DNA of 64,000 nucleotides from Polytrichum commune (taxonomy: Eukaryota; Streptophyta; Polytrichopsida; Polytrichales; Polytrichaceae): the NCBI GenBank assembly GCA_950295325.1, contig OX485805.1:55826758-55890757 (forward strand), read 5' to 3'. A program made the position numbers and the translations under genes. The notes beneath the pieces are model-generated. The model saw nothing but the letters and a program-made list of their open reading frames with translations, did not search any database and was not told where the DNA came from. Shown here piece after piece: positions 33,852 through 47,264 of the stretch (its first letter is position 1; every line of letters starts with the position of its first letter).

Positions 33852-36124
33852 AAGGGTTGTGATGTCGAGGGCGCATTACACAACCCGAAAGACATCACCA
33901 AAAACTCGTAAGACCCATACCTTGTGCGGCACGCCGTCTTTTCAACATTTTCATTCGCGATTCGAATTTGATAATACCCGGATTTTAAGTCAATACGACT
34001 AAAATACTTAGCTCCCGCCAATCGGTCGAAAAGATCATCAATCCGAGGTAGCGGGTAGTTGTTTTTGATAGTCACCTTATTCAAGGCCCTATAATCAATG
34101 CACATGCGTAGCTTGCCATCTTTTTTATCCACAAAGAGCACCGGGGCCCCATATGGTGATTTACTCGGCCTAATGTAACCTCTTGATAGCAAGTCATTGA
34201 GTTGCTTCTTCAATTCTAGCAACTCTTTTTGGTTCAATCGATAAGGTGCCTTGGACGGTGGCTCGGACCCCGGGATCACCTCGATCTTGTGATCGACTTC
34301 TCTCGTTGGCGGTAACTCTTGGGGCAACTCGTCGGCGAGTACATCCTTGTACCTCCCTAATACATCGCGAATGTGCTTTGGAGGAGGCCCATCGGTTTTA
34401 GCCTCCTCGTGAGTTCTTTGGTGTTGCTCCATTCGGACCACCACAACCATTTGTACTTTGGACATTCGATCTATCAAGACCAAATTCAACTTGCCTCCTC
34501 CCGCCATAGGAGTCCTCGTCAACTTTAAAGTCATTTCCTTGCCATTACGACAAACTATAAGCCGCACCGGCTTGCGCCTCACATCCACCGTGTGAGTCTC
34601 GAAGAAGGTGTCCCCCAAAATGAGGTCCACCTCATCTATTTCACAAAGTGTGAAATTCTCCTTAAATTCCAACGTCCCACACTTTAAGTTTACGTTCAAC
34701 GCTACCTCCTTCGTCTCATGCGGCTCGCCCTTTGCGAACCGCACGTTAATGGGCTTGCCCGCTCTACCCGTTGGCAAGCCCAATTCCTTCGCAAGTTTCG
34801 GGCTCATGAAGGAGTGCGTTGCCCCTGTATCAACCAAGCATGAGACATTCCGACCATTGATTTCGGCTTCAAGGAACAAAAGACTTGGCCTTGGCTTAAG
34901 GCTACTAGCCTTGGCCACAAAGCCACCTTCTAGCATTTGGTCGGCGGTACAACCACGATTTGTCTTGACACTCACCTTGTTGTCGGGGCACGCCGCTTGA
35001 AAATGACCAAGTTTGCCACATTTGTGGCACCGCTTGTCCTTCATGTCGCCTCCTTTAATTCCTACATTGGGTGGTTTTCCTCCTTGGTAGCCACCCTTGG
35101 TGGAATTTGTCCCGTCGGGTTGTCCTTTGAAATGGTTGGATGGCCCAAATTTCTTGCGCTCTTTGCCTCGAGACATATTTCGACTCGAGCCGCTTTGTTG
35201 TGCGGGGCCGCTTGACTTTCTTTCAGGGCCGTCGGCTTCAATTCTCTCCGCAATCTTAATGATCCCCGCCACGTCCTCGGGAAGCTTTGGAAACTTGAAC
35301 AAGGCGTCTACCACCCACTTTTGTAAGCCACCTAAGAAAATGCATCTCTTGGCAAATTCATCCATCTTAGGTGTAACATTCATTTGGGCGTTAAAATCGC
35401 GCACATAGGCCTTAAGGGACCCCGTGTGCCTCATTTGCACCAAGTTCATTCCCTCCCGCAATTCTTGGTACTCCGGCGTGAACCTATCAACAAGCAATTC
35501 CTTGAAGCCGACCCAAGTCAAGTTTGCCACCAACTCGGGCTCTTGTTCTTTTTTGCTCGTCCACCATTGGAGCGCATGGTCTTTCAAAAAGGTCACCGCT
35601 ATGGAGACCTTGTCGTCTTCATCGGGCCTTTGGACATCGTAGTAGTTGTCCATTTCCAATAAAAATTCTTTGACCTTTCTTGCCTTACCAAGCCCCGAAA
35701 AGGTACTTGGCATATTTACCTTGGCCAACTTCTTTGTTGAAGAAGAAGGCCTAGCCCCTTGCATCATAAGGAGCTCGATCATTTTGTCTTGGCGAGCTCT
35801 CTCGTCCTTGACACGCTTGAGCTCTTGATTCACGGAGTCCATGAACTCAAGCATTTTGAGTTGGAATTTTAATCCAACATCACCACCTTCCAAGCTTTCG
35901 GGCGCATTTGGAAATCTAGCCCCCGAATTTTCTTCGAGGTTTTCAGGACCCCTTTCTAGGGACTCCTCCACTTCCTCACCGGTTGCACCATCATCCCCAC
36001 CATTGTTAATAGACTCAATGGCGGGGTCAACATCCTCTTCAACATGATCTTTGTTCCGTTTTGAGCGTCGCAACTTTTTAGAAGTCCCCGCCTCACCATC
36101 GTTACCCGCACGTTTGGTAGCCAT
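33848..36124 (-). CDS. gag-pol: Ty3 gag, protease and N-terminal RT
   Basis: 758 aa from ATG 36124. The gag capsid region is about 100-300, and the CCHC zinc knuckle is at 366-379 ([14 protein letters not shown]). The aspartic protease motif DTGATHSF is near 432. RT begins near 605, with [18 protein letters not shown] and the first catalytic Asp in [13 protein letters not shown] near 711. The frame ends at NAPSTSQPL, where a single base is missing near 33863. The next frame carries on with the expected RT sequence, so this copy is disabled by one deletion. Gag and pol otherwise share one frame, as in many plant chromoviruses. Confidence 0.95.
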   Translation of the reverse strand: MATKRAGNDGEAGTSKKLRRSKRNKDHVEEDVDPAIESINNGGDDGATGEEVEESLERGPENLEENSGARFPNAPESLEGGDVGLKFQLKMLEFMDSVNQELKRVKDERARQDKMIELLMMQGARPSSSTKKLAKVNMPSTFSGLGKARKVKEFLLEMDNYYDVQRPDEDDKVSIAVTFLKDHALQWWTSKKEQEPELVANLTWVGFKELLVDRFTPEYQELREGMNLVQMRHTGSLKAYVRDFNAQMNVTPKMDEFAKRCIFLGGLQKWVVDALFKFPKLPEDVAGIIKIAERIEADGPERKSSGPAQQSGSSRNMSRGKERKKFGPSNHFKGQPDGTNSTKGGYQGGKPPNVGIKGGDMKDKRCHKCGKLGHFQAACPDNKVSVKTNRGCTADQMLEGGFVAKASSLKPRPSLLFLEAEINGRNVSCLVDTGATHSFMSPKLAKELGLPTGRAGKPINVRFAKGEPHETKEVALNVNLKCGTLEFKENFTLCEIDEVDLILGDTFFETHTVDVRRKPVRLIVCRNGKEMTLKLTRTPMAGGGKLNLVLIDRMSKVQMVVVVRMEQHQRTHEEAKTDGPPPKHIRDVLGRYKDVLADELPQELPPTREVDHKIEVIPGSEPPSKAPYRLNQKELLELKKQLNDLLSRGYIRPSKSPYGAPVLFVDKKDGKLRMCIDYRALNKVTIKNNYPLPRIDDLFDRLAGAKYFSRIDLKSGYYQIRIANENVEKTACRTRYGSYEFLVMSFGLCNAPSTSQPL

Positions 36125-36160
36125 CTCTCCTTCAAAGTGCTAGCTCAAAGACGAAACCCT

Positions 36161-36172
36161 GCTCTGATACCA
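36161..36172 (-). promoter_or_regulatory. Primer binding site of the outer Ty3 element
   Basis: Reads TGGTATCAGAGC on the minus strand, complementary to the 3' end of initiator Met-tRNA. It lies two bases inside the 5' LTR edge. Confidence 0.95.
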
Positions 36173-36179
36173 CGTGTCG

Positions 36180-36436
36180 TGTCACAACCCTTGCTAGGTC
36201 CCTTAATAATCTTGCCAATTTTCGTTTCTAGCAAAGGTTACGAGCGCTAACCCTTCGCATTCCGCCATGCTAATGGATAGCTCCTCTTACCCCGGACCAA
36301 TAGTTCATTGGAGGGAACCAACCCTCCTACTTTGCTTTCGGGACTCACCCCTTAATCAGTAACCCATTTCCCCAATGTGGACTTCCATCCATGGAAGTCC
36401 AATCCTATGTTGATCATCGCGTTGCCGGAACAACAC
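36180..36436 (-). repeat. Inner element 3' LTR, first part
   Basis: Family A LTR starting TGTCACAACCC. It is interrupted at AACAC by the family B solo LTR and resumes at 39281. Confidence 0.9.
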
Positions 36437-39275
36437 TGTGAACCCTTTGAGTGGTCCACCACTCTGCGGAATCACTTTTAGTTAGAATGTTAGCATTAAA
36501 AGTTAGAATTGATAGGGAATTTAGGAAAAATTAGTTCATTTAGCATTTAGCCTAGAAGAAGGAAGGTCAAAATGAAACTAAGTAGTGCTAGAAGATAGCA
36601 AAGTAGAAAAAATGTGCTAGCTAGTAAAAACAACTAGCTAAGCAAATATTAGGAGATGCTAGTTATTAAGCAAATGTTAGTAGATGCTAGCTAAGCAAGT
36701 GTTAGTTTATTACTTAGTGTGAGGCACACAAGACTATTGGAGGTGTTTTACGTAAGAAGATAAAATCGGCGTGAAGAATTTTGAAGACAAAAAAGAAAGA
36801 GAGCAAGGGGGCTACTTGCCCACTTGCCCCCTTGCCAACTCGATGGCGGAAAAATTAGAAAGATTTCTAAAGGTTTTTTGTCGGAGCCACCTCGGCGAGA
36901 GGGTGGCAACCTCAACCGGGAAAACCCCCGAGCCAAAATTTCGGGAAAGGGTTTGAAAAATGGATCCGGTGGAGGAGGGGTCCAACCCTTTTGTGAGAGG
37001 GTTTAAAAACCCCTCCTTCCACCTTGTAGCTCTCTCTCTTTCTCTAGTTTTTGGGCGAAGCCCTGCTTCAATGTAGTTAGGAAAAAATCCTTTAGCATGC
37101 ATTCTCAATGGTCTAGAAGAAAGGCTTGAGAACCTCCTCTACTCTCTCTCTCCTAGTTAGGTTGTGTGTTTATTAACACACCAACAAAATTATTCCTTCT
37201 TTTGTAGAGGTAGGTTGGATGGTAGAGTTTTGAGTAGAGGCATTATAGACCTCATCTGCCAATGCCCTGAAGGCTTAGTTCAAAAGCTAGAACAAGATAC
37301 TTATCATTTTTCTCTTAGAGAGATTTCATATAGCTATCCATAGCCGTTTCCCATTTGTGATTTGGTTGAGATGACAATTAGTTATGGATTTTCAAAGATG
37401 GAGTAGAAAAACTGGGTGGTCTTGTGGGTAGCGGCTGCTGGATCAGACCTGCGAGCCCAATAGGAATTTTAATTCCAAGAAATTATATTTTTCCCAAGTA
37501 GAACTTTTGTGTAGCTTTCCAAAATGGCTTAGAACATTTGATTTGAGCATGATTTGAATTAGATATGAATTGTGCAAGATGGGACACATAGTTTGAGAAC
37601 TTTTGGTTGACTGCTGCATTACAGAGGACCTGCTGGGTTCACTTCGGCTTACCTTTCTAATCACATATTTTTATCAAATACATCTTTTTAATATCTCTCC
37701 AGGGTCATATAGAACGTTTGATTTGACTAAGATTTGAATTAGATATGAATTGTTGAAGGCGAGATACATAGTTTAAGCCTTCTTGATTGACTGCTGTGTT
37801 ACAAGGAGTCCGCTGAATTTCTATTAGCTTAACCTGCTGATGTCATAATTTTTCTAGTTAGAGCTTGTTCATAGCTTTCCAATGGTATAAGGAAAGCCTA
37901 GATCCAAGTAGTAAGGAATGTGCTATGAATTCTTGAAGTTAGAAGGTAGATAGGTGGGTTGGAAGGGTCGGTTGAATCGACCTCACACTTCCAACCCTCA
38001 TAACTTTTGCATTTCTTATCCGATTAGAGTGATTTTTAGATCATTGGAAAGATAATTTGGTGCACTAAGTATAAATATTATGCTTAGGATTAAATTACAG
38101 GGCAAAATAACACTTTATATTTTAATTGTTAACTAAGGTACGCTTACTACCAAACTAGTTACAAAGAAGGAGGCAAGGTCGACGCTCGGAAAGTGGAGCA
38201 AGGAAGGAGGTAGCGGCTCGGCCTACATCAAGCCCAAATCAACCGAGGAAAATTGAGGTAAATTAACTAACCTTAAGCCTTCCATTTAGGATTGGAGGGA
38301 GCACGGCTAAGGTACGCATCTCTAAACCCACTCACCTATCTCGTAAGGTCAAGTGGCTTGACCACTTGACCGCCAAGGGAGTACCCAATTCCATTGTTTT
38401 CGGGGCCCTTGGTATGTTTTGTGGTAGTAGCTTCATTTATTAGCAAGTTTCGTGTGTGGTAAGTCGGATTAATCACCGACACGACCACTCTGAATGTTGT
38501 TGGTGGAAAGGTGGGGTTAATGACCCGCGAATCCGCTATTATGTTGTTGGCCCCATAGATTGGGAGTAATGGCCCCAATTTATGAAGATTGCGCAACAGG
38601 TTGAACCTACAGGTCGCCCGTCACCCTGGTCCCATTGAGTTGCATTTCGTGGTCTATCCAGTGTAAACACATTTAACAATCAAAACATACCAAATAAATC
38701 GTAAATCCTTGTTGGCAAGAGACCCGAGGTAAGGGGTGATGCCTAATATGTTAATGTAGTAAGTTAGGACGTGCAAACAAAAGTAAGTAATTAAGAAGGA
38801 ATTTGTGTGAAGGGTGGGACTTAGGCCAAGTTCCCCCGCTTAGAAAACTAAATAGAACTAAATAAAGAAATAGGAAGAATTGAATGGTCCATCAAATTGT
38901 CGTTATTCCGTTCGTTGAGTTAGGGTGGTATGAGTCACACCCGGTTGGGTGTATCAGAACCATCCCAATTCACAAATTAGGATTGCCTTGGTTTCAAGGC
39001 TGGTGCGTCTGCGCGTAGAATAGGTTGTAGGTTAAGGTTAGAACTAGATATGAAATTGGTTAGTGGAGTTTAAAGCCACACTAGTAAAAAACTAAGGCCT
39101 AACCTCCGGAGGTACTACGACGCATATTTAATCTCCCTTAAAAATCTAACTACTCACGTTATACACCTATCATCCGGGTTCGGCTTGGGCGCCTGCAAAT
39201 GCAGGCCACCTTCACCGAAGGGCTTGTATGATACTTTTAGGCTCCCTCGAAAGGGGGTGGCCCAAAAGTACCACA
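36437..39275. mobile_element. Solo LTR, family B, second copy (2.84 kb)
   Basis: Starts TGTGAACCCTTTGAG and ends GTACCACA, with target duplication AACAC (36432-36436 and 39276-39280). It is collinear with 23172-27120 but lacks about 130 bp near 38727 and lacks the nested family A LTR. The host LTR site reads continuously when it is removed. Confidence 0.93.
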
Positions 39276-39280
39276 AACAC

Positions 39281-39996
39281 TACAACAACCCGAAGCATAC
39301 TAGGCAACTATGGCCTCACAATAGGCCAAAGCCCATGGAGGCCTTGCCGTTCGGCCTCGGGTGGGTGAGGCCACACCACCTCACCCATATAAGCCTCTAG
39401 GACTCTACACGGAGCCCCTACCCCACCGCCAACCAACCTCTTGTCTCTCTACCAAGAGTTGGGGCCAAGTGGACATTTTCCCTTAGCTGCTGGGCCTAGA
39501 ACCCCCCCAGCAGCTTCAGACCATCATAACTTCCTTGTATGATGTCTGATCATAACAACCAACCACTCCATGTTCATCTACGCTTCACGTAGATGCCAAT
39601 GGACTCCTCACTTGCTCCATTTGAGCACGTCTTGAGGAAGTTATGCCTGTTTGAAGCTTGGCAGTCCCGGGAATCACTCCCAGGCACTGCTGTACCAGGG
39701 CGCTGTCCCGGGACAGCGCCCCACTCAAATGGCCATAACTCCTAGCTCACACCTCCGATTGAGGTGTTCTTGAGCTTTCTAGAATCACCACGCCATGAGC
39801 TACGCATAACTCATGGCCTTACCCTTGTGCCTCCTAATCTTCGTGGGTGGGAGGCATTACCAACGCCCGGGGCCCTCACCCACACTAGGATCACTTGGGC
39901 CCTCTCACCAACGGCGCCACAAGTCCCGGGTGTCACTCCGGGGTCCCCCTTGTGCCCATGGTGTTTCGGCCACTCCTCATGGAGAGGTGCGCGACA
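39281..39996 (-). repeat. Inner element 3' LTR, second part
   Basis: Continues the family A LTR to GCGCGACA. The purine-rich tract (CTCACCCCCACC on the plus strand) follows at 39997. Confidence 0.9.
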
Positions 39997-42369
39997 CTCA
40001 CCCCCACCAAACGGAGTCGATGCCCTCATGACGTGACACATCTAGGCGAGACCTCAACGCTTCCACTAAGTTGTCTCGGTTGCAACTCCGAGATGGCTTT
40101 CCATTGTTAAGCCACGCCTCGATCGCACGGGGGTGATGCCAAGTCCCGCCCGACTCGGTTCCCACTTTGTTCTTTCGAGACATGGGTTCATGACTCCCAT
40201 GCGCCAACTCTCGTTAGCTCGTGGGTAGCACTTTTATGAGCACGCGCCATCACCTTGTCCCCGCCCGGACAAGCCCACGGCTAAGAAGTTTTTTGGTTTT
40301 TTCCAAGGCCCCTCCTAGCCATGGCCCCAATTACTCGGCTTACCCAACCTAGTTTGGCATTTCTATTCCCCCTCTTCCACTAACCAAGCACAAGTACAAG
40401 ACTAGGACCTCATCTCGTACTTTTCTCTTTGCACCACTAAAGTTTGGACTTTATTCCCTCAAGCCAAAGAACAAGTTCATGTTGTGGAGCAATTAGCCTC
40501 GAAGCTAAGTGTGCTACTAGCGTCTCTCCCCCACTAAAGGAGATTGATGTCCTCATCAATGCCTACGCTTCTTTTTATTGGAATGTCTAGCCTTAGTTTC
40601 TTCAAAGTGCTTTACCAATTCCTTGCCGTTCATCATGTCTCTTGCCGCTACCCAAACGGCTTCTTTCTCATGGTATCCTCACCATTTCACCAAGTACTCC
40701 TTTGTACATTTTCTTTCATTTTCACTTGGGCTTCCTACACTTGAGGATGCCCTCTTACCTCATGTTCCAAATGACGTCCACAAGGTCGGAACGTGGCCTA
40801 ATCACTTGCTTGTGATCGGGCCACAAGGTGTGGTGCTAAAATGACTTTCGTAATGAGACATGAAATGTCGGATGCACTTTGATATCCGGCGGTAATTCCA
40901 ACTTATACATGTCCTTGAACACTTGTTCCACAATGGAAAACGAAGCTCCAATTTTGGACATGAACTTTTGGAGTGAGGCCTTCCGGCTAAGTGAAGTTGT
41001 TCACATTCAACAACACCTTATGGCCCACCTCATTCTCCACTTCGCGTCTTCCGGCATTTACTAGCACTCCGTAGCACCTTCGGGCTTTCTCCACCAACAA
41101 CTTGGTCATCTCTAAGACTTGTTTACCATCCTTGGCCAAGTCCTCACCATCTTGGTTAAACTCTAGTGTTGAATGTGCCCCCTCGAGAGCTAGGTTAATA
41201 GGTTGGAGCGCATCCACTCCATAAGCCACCACCAAAAACCACCCCTTGGTAGCCAAGTGCGTGGCTACATTGCAATTACACTCCGCTCGACCCACATAGT
41301 CCGCCCAATCTCCTTGGTCCGCCCCCACCAAGTTCCTCAAGTATTGCTTCAAGTCTCCATTCACACGCTTTGTTTTCCCATCCATTTGGGAATACACGGC
41401 CGTGCTAAACCTTAGTTTCAATACAACCTCCTTAGAGAAATGCATTGAAAATGCACTTGTGAACTTTGGATCTTGATCCCACACAATCACTCTTGGCAAC
41501 CCGTGGTGCCTCAACCATCCTTTGAGAAAAGGCTATGCGGTCTCCAACGCGGTGGCGGTTCCCACAATCGGCACCATGTGTGCCAACTTGGCAAACCACT
41601 CTACCATCAACAAGATGGCATCATACCCATGTGACTCCGGCAAACTTGTGATCAAGTCCATGCACATACTATGCCATGGCGCCGACGGGATAGGCAACAG
41701 TTGCAAGAAACCGCCTTGCTTTTGATAAGAGGCTCGGTTCACTTTGCACTTTGATTCAAGCCTTCACAAAGTGGGCTATATCTTCCTTTATGCACCGCCA
41801 ATGGTACCTCCATGACACCATTCTATGGCGGTTTTTTCTTTCTCCTCTAAGGCCGGCAATAGGACTATCAAATTCCTCCTTCAAAACCGATAGCCTCAAC
41901 TTGCCTTGTGGCACATACACCCAACTTTGCTTGCATTTGAACAATCCGTCCACCAACTTAACCTCTTTGAGCACCTTGCTCTTGCGAAGTTCACCTAAAA
42001 GTTTTTGTGCTTTTGGGGTAGTTTATTTACCCCTCCCGTATCTTGCATCACAAGTTTCCTTCGCCGGCACACATTAGCCACAAGGTTTGGATGGTTCTCA
42101 TTGCTTGGAACTCTTCCGGTCTACTTCGCGCATCCGGCACCACATTTCCACGGTCCGGTTTGTGGATTAAATCCACCTTCATAAGCGCCAAACTATCATG
42201 CCACCGCAATGACTTGGCGCTCACTTGCGCTTGTATGTCAAAATACTTTTAGGACACATTGTCCTTGTAGACCTTTACTTTGTGCGACCCCAACTAGTGT
42301 CGCCACATCTTCAAGCAATACACTACGCAAAGAAGTTCTTTGTCATGAGTTGGTTGTCTTCTTTGACAA

Positions 42370-43016
42370 CCATCGAGCTACATGCTCGCATATGCAATGG
42401 CCATCCATCTTACACATAATCCACCATTGGCAAAATCATTCACCCCCATATGCACCTCAAAAGGTTTGTCAAGCTCCGTGAACTTGAGCACGGGCGGCGA
42501 AGAGAACTTGGTCTTAAGCTCCCCAAAGACTCGTGACAAACATCATCCCACTCTTGGGATAGCCATTTCTTCCACAAGTCGAACCATCGAGCTTCATGCT
42601 CTCGTATGCAATGGCCATCCATCTTGCATCAACATCCGCCAATGGTAAAGTCCTCGCCCCCCGTATGCACCTCAAAAGGTTTTTCAAGCTCCGCGAACTT
42701 GAACACGGGTGGTAAAGAGGAACTTGGTCTTAAGCTCCTCAAAGACTTGGTGGCAAGGCTCATCCCACTCTTGGGATAGCCATTTCTTGCACAAGTTGGA
42801 CAAGCTTCTACAACCATGGAGCTTAATGCTCCCATAAGCAATGGTCCTCCATCTTGGATCAACATCCGCCAATGGTAAAGTCCTTTGCCTTCATGTGCAC
42901 CTCAAAATGCTTATGAAAACCCGAAACTTAACCACATCTTATGAAGAGAACTTTTTCTTGAGCTCCCCAAAGGCTTGGTGACAAGGCTCATCCCACTCTT
43001 GGGATAGCCATTTTTT
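42370..43016 (-). repeat. Triplicated RNase H segment, inner element
   Basis: Three tandem units of about 230 bp, each with GGGATAGCCATTTCTT (plus strand) and the start of RNase H (FEVHT). The same triplication occurs at 48453-49125 and 56290-56950. Confidence 0.8.
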
Positions 43017-43849
43017 CCAACATGTTGACTAAGGTTCTAGCAACCTTAGAAAAACCATGAATGAAGTGGTGGTAGTAGTTGGTTAGGCCAACAAATGACC
43101 TAAGCCCTTTTTTTGAGTCAAGGGCCAATTCTCTTCTTGGATTGCCTTGACATTCTTCATGTTCGTCCACCAACTTCCTTTGTCACCACATACCTCAAGA
43201 ACTCAATCTTTCGTTGAGCAAAGTTATTTTTCAGTCCTTGGCGGTAACTTTTTGGGCAACACATTGGTGAATACATCCTTGTATCTCACCAACATCCCAC
43301 CAATGTGATTTGGAGGAGGCCCATCTTTCCTAGCCTCTCCATACATTCCTTGGAGTTGCTCCAATGGAACCACGACCATTATGTTTTCTATTTTTCAGTT
43401 GGTCCATTAAGACCAAATTCAACTTGGGTCCTCCTACCATAGGAGTCCTTGTCAATTTGAACTTCAATTCTTTGCCATTATGACACATCATAATGCACCA
43501 CAAGCTTACCGGCTTGCACCTCATATCTATCATGTGAGTTTCAAAGTAGGCGGCCTTCACAATGACAAGCATTTCATCTATTTCACATTGTGTGAAATTT
43601 TGACAAAAATCCAATGTCCCACATTGAAAGGTTACATGCATCGCGGCCTCCTTTGTCTCATGCGGTTCGCCCTTTCCAAACCGCACCTTGGTGGGCTTGT
43701 TTTCTCTATCAATCGGCAAGCCCCAACTCCCTTGTGAATTTTGGGCTCAAGAAGGAGTGGTAGCCTCTTTGTCAACACATGAGACATTTCTCCCATTCAT
43801 TGAGCCTCAAGGTACAAAAGATTTGGCCTTGGCTTAAGGCTACTAGCCT

Positions 43850-44130
43850 TGGCCACAATGCCATCGTCTTACATTCGGTCCTCGGCAACTTGGCTTGGCT
43901 TGGTCCGCAAAGCCAACTTTAAACATTTCATCCGCGGAACAAATTGGTTTGGTGCCACAAAACCAATTTCTAATAGTTTGTCCGCAAAACAAACATGTTT
44001 TGCCTTGGTAGCACAAAGCCACCTTCCCACACTCCGTCCGCGGCACGAGTATGATTTGCTTTGGAAGCATAAAGCCACCTTTCAATATTCCGTCCGCGGC
44101 ACCAACATGTTTTGCCTAAGTAAAATGGAC
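43850..44130 (-). repeat. Tandem repeat between zinc knuckle and protease, inner element
   Basis: Five or so units of about 60 bp with GTCCGCGG and AAAGCCA anchors, derived from the short linker that occurs once in the intact outer element (residues about 392-405). Equivalent arrays lie at 47265-47590 and 57790-58075. Confidence 0.7.
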
Positions 44131-44767
44131 CAAACAATTTGCACTCATTTCTTTGGGACCTACTTTGGCTAAAGCCACTTGTGGTGATGCGCCCCCAAAC
44201 TTCTCTTTGGGACCATCGGCTTCAATGCTCTTGCAAATTTGATGGTCCCCACCACGTCCTCAAGAAGTCTTGGGGACTTAAAGAAGGCATCCACCACCCG
44301 CTTTTAAAACCCCACCTAAAAGGATGCATTTCTTAGAAAGCTCGTCCGTTTTAGGTGTGTCCTTCATTTGTGCGTTTGAATAGCGCACATAGGCCTTAAG
44401 AAGCCCCGGGTGCCTCATTAGCACCAAATTCATTCCAACATCAATACCTTCCAAGCATTTCGAATTGGAATTTCAATCCAACATTAATGCCCTCCAAGGT
44501 TTTGGGTGCATTCGGTATTCTAGGCCCCAAATGTTTTTTGAGGTTTGCGGGAGCCCTTTTCAAAGCACTCCTCCATTTTCCTTACCAAATCCACCCTCAT
44601 GCCCACCATTGTCATTAGAACCAATGGTATGGTCAAATTCCACTTGCACATGATTCTTGTTCCAATTTGAGCCTCACAACCTTTTGGAAACCCCGGGCTC
44701 ATCATCATAACCCGCATTTTTGATACCCATGTTTCCCTCAAAGTGCTAGCTCAAAAATTGGAACCCT

Positions 44768-44779
44768 GCTCTGATACCA
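44768..44779 (-). promoter_or_regulatory. Primer binding site of the inner element
   Basis: TGGTATCAGAGC on the minus strand, two bases from the 5' LTR start at 44782. It is identical to the PBS of the outer element. Confidence 0.9.
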
Positions 44780-44781
44780 AA

Positions 44782-44871
44782 TGTCGCAACCCTTGCTAGG
44801 TCCCTTAATAATCTTGCGAATTTTCGTTTCTAGCAAAGGTTACGAGCGCTAACCCTTCGCATTCCGCCATG
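44782..44871 (-). repeat. Inner element 5' LTR, first 90 bp
   Basis: Family A LTR start. It is interrupted after CCGCCATG (44864-44871) by the DNA transposon and resumes at 60037. Confidence 0.9.
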
Positions 44872-44887
44872 CTCGGGGAGTTCACTA

Positions 44888-45392
44888 CGATAATATTAGA
44901 AAACAACGTGCGGGAAAATATAGGGTAATTTATATTCACAAAAGGAAAAACTTAGAATTTCTTAGAAGTAATATAGGTGAGTATGTATGATAAATTTGTA
45001 TTATAAATAATATAGGCTTGATACAAATAACGCATATTTTTAATTTTTTTGTAAAAATATACCGTAGGATTTAAGGATCCTAGGTTTTCTTTGAAATAGG
45101 GTGTCCTTTGTGTTCAGAGGCGGGAAGATTTTGGATGAAAAACTATGTCGATTCAGTTGAAAAAATGGAATGAAAGATTGATGAGGGCGGATGACGGATT
45201 AGGGTTTAGGAAAAATTGGGGGAGAACGTTGATGGAGGATTAGGTTTTGAGAGTTTTTTTTCACCGTTCTAAGAGGTGGGGTTTGCGGTTCAGTGTTGGC
45301 GAGAGTTTTTTCTTCGACTCTGTTGACAATTTGAGAGGTGGGGTTTGTAGGCGGCGTGTGCAGGTCATTCTCTCTCTCTACTTTGAGTGGAG
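44888..45392. other. Left unique part of the DNA transposon
   Basis: AT-rich DNA, then a moderately G-rich stretch. An open frame on the minus strand (45199-45495) shows no domain and is not called. Confidence 0.4.
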
Positions 45393-45645
45393 GTCGAATC
45401 TTCATAACGACCACACAAGTCCAGCTTTGGAACTCGTGCTTGCATGTAAGTCCCATTTCACTCCCAAGTCCTGAGTCCAGACCGTCGGTTGCCATCCGTT
45501 TAGGGTTCCCAAAGTTTTCTTCACGGCTAATCAGCAGAGCTTTCTTCTCACGTTGTTTTTTTTAATGATTTTTTGATTTTTTGAGAGGGATTTGGAGTTG
45601 ATCTACACGGCAATATGATATTTTTGGAGAATTTTGTTAGAGTTA
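45393..45645 (+). repeat. 250 bp direct repeat, left copy
   Basis: Near-identical to 59244-59495. It ends directly at the LTR of element 3. It belongs to the DNA transposon. Confidence 0.9.
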
Positions 45646-47264
45646 TGTCGCGCACCTCTCCATGAGGAGTGCCCGAAACACCATGGGCACAAGGGGGACC
45701 CCGGAGTGACACCTGGGACTTGTGGCGCCATTGGTGAGAGGGCCCAAGTGATCCTAGTGTGGGTGAGGGCCCCGGGAGTTGGGAACGCCTCCCACCCACG
45801 GAGACTAGGATGCACAAGGGTAAGGCCATGAGCTATGCGTAGCTCATGGCGTGGTGATTCTAGAATGCTCAAGATCACCTCAATCGGAGGTGTGAGCTAG
45901 GAGTTATGGCCATTTGAGTGGGGCGCTGTCCCGGGACAGCGCCCTGGTACAGCAGTGCCTGGGAGGGATTCCCGGGACTGCCAAGGTTCAAACAGGCATA
46001 ACTTCCTCAAGACTTGCTCGAATGGAGCAAGTGAGGAGTCCATCGGCATCTACGTGAAGCGTAAATGAGGATGGAGTGGTTGGTTGTTATGATCAAACAT
46101 CATACAAGGAAGTTATGATGGTCTGAAGCTGCTGGGGGGTTCTAGGCCCAGCTGGTAAAGGAAAATGTCCACTTGGCCCCAACTCTTGGTAGGGAGACAA
46201 GAGGTTGGTTGACGGTGGGGTAGGGGCCCCGCGTGAAGTCCTAGAGGCTTATATGGGTGAGGTGGTGTGGCCTCACCCACCCGAGGCCGAACGGCAAGGC
46301 CTCCATGGGCTTTGGCCTATTGTGAGGCCATAGTTGCCTAGTATGGTTCGGGTTGTTGTAGTGTTGCTCCGGCAACGCGATGATCAACATAGGATTGGAC
46401 TTCCATGGATGGAAGTCCACATTGGGGAAATGGGTTACCGATTAAGGGGTGAGTCCCGAAAGCAAAGTAGGAGGGTTGGTTCCCTCCTATGAACTATTGG
46501 TCCGGGGTAAGAGGAGCTAACCATTAGCATGGCGGAATGCGAAGGGTTAGCGACTCGTAACCTTTGCTAGAATTGAAAATTGGCAAGATTATTAAGGGAC
46601 CTAGCAAGGGTTGCGACACTTTGTATCAGAGCAGGGTTCCAATATTTGAGCTAGCACTTTGAGGGAGACATGGCTATCAAAAATGCGGGTTATGATGGTG
46701 AGCCCGGGGTTTCCAAAAGGTTGTGAGGCTCAAATTGGAACAAGGATCATGTGCAAGTGGATTTTGACCATACCATTGATTCTAATGACAATGGTGGGCA
46801 TGAGGGTGGATTCGGTAAGAAAAATGGAGGAGTGTTTTGAAAAGGGCTCCCGCAAACCTCAAAAAAAAACATTTGGGGCCTAGAATACCGAATGCACCCA
46901 AAACCTTGGAGGGTATTAATGTTGGATTGAAATTCAATTCGAGATGCTTCGAAGGTTCGGATGTTGAAATGAACTTGGTGCTAATGAGGCACCCATGGCC
47001 TCTTAAGGCCTATGTGCGCTATTCAAACGCACAAATGAAGGATACACCTAAAACGGACGAGCTTTCTAAGAAATGCATCGTTTTAGGTGGGGGTTCAAAA
47101 GCGGGTGGTGGATGCTTTGTTTAAGTCCCCAAGGCTTTTTGAGGACATGGTGGGGACCATCAAGTTCGCAAGAGCATTGAAGCCGATGGTCCCAAAGAAA
47201 AGTTTGGCGGCGCATCACCACAAGTGGCTTTAGCCAAAGTAGGTCCCAAAGAAATGAGTGCAAA

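Larger units (their letters stand above)
39997..44781 (-). pseudogene. Decayed gag-pol of the inner element, RT core deleted
   Basis: Fragments in the expected order on the minus strand: gag start at about 44730, gag pieces, a protease-region frame (43330-43719), RNase H pieces, the integrase zinc region (about 41740-41970), the integrase core (40987-41514, [16 protein letters not shown]) and the chromodomain remnant near 40600. Sequence corresponding to about 240 residues of RT, including YIDD, is absent between the protease-linker and the FAQ-IEFL segment (near 43230). There are many stops and shifts. It can move only with proteins supplied by another element. Confidence 0.85.

Noticed and set aside
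36180-44871. Outer and inner Ty3 elements as a simple tandem sharing one LTR
   Set aside because: The outer 5' LTR continues at 60918 with its own subtype sequence and GGGTG flank, so the inner element is inserted within it rather than sharing an LTR.
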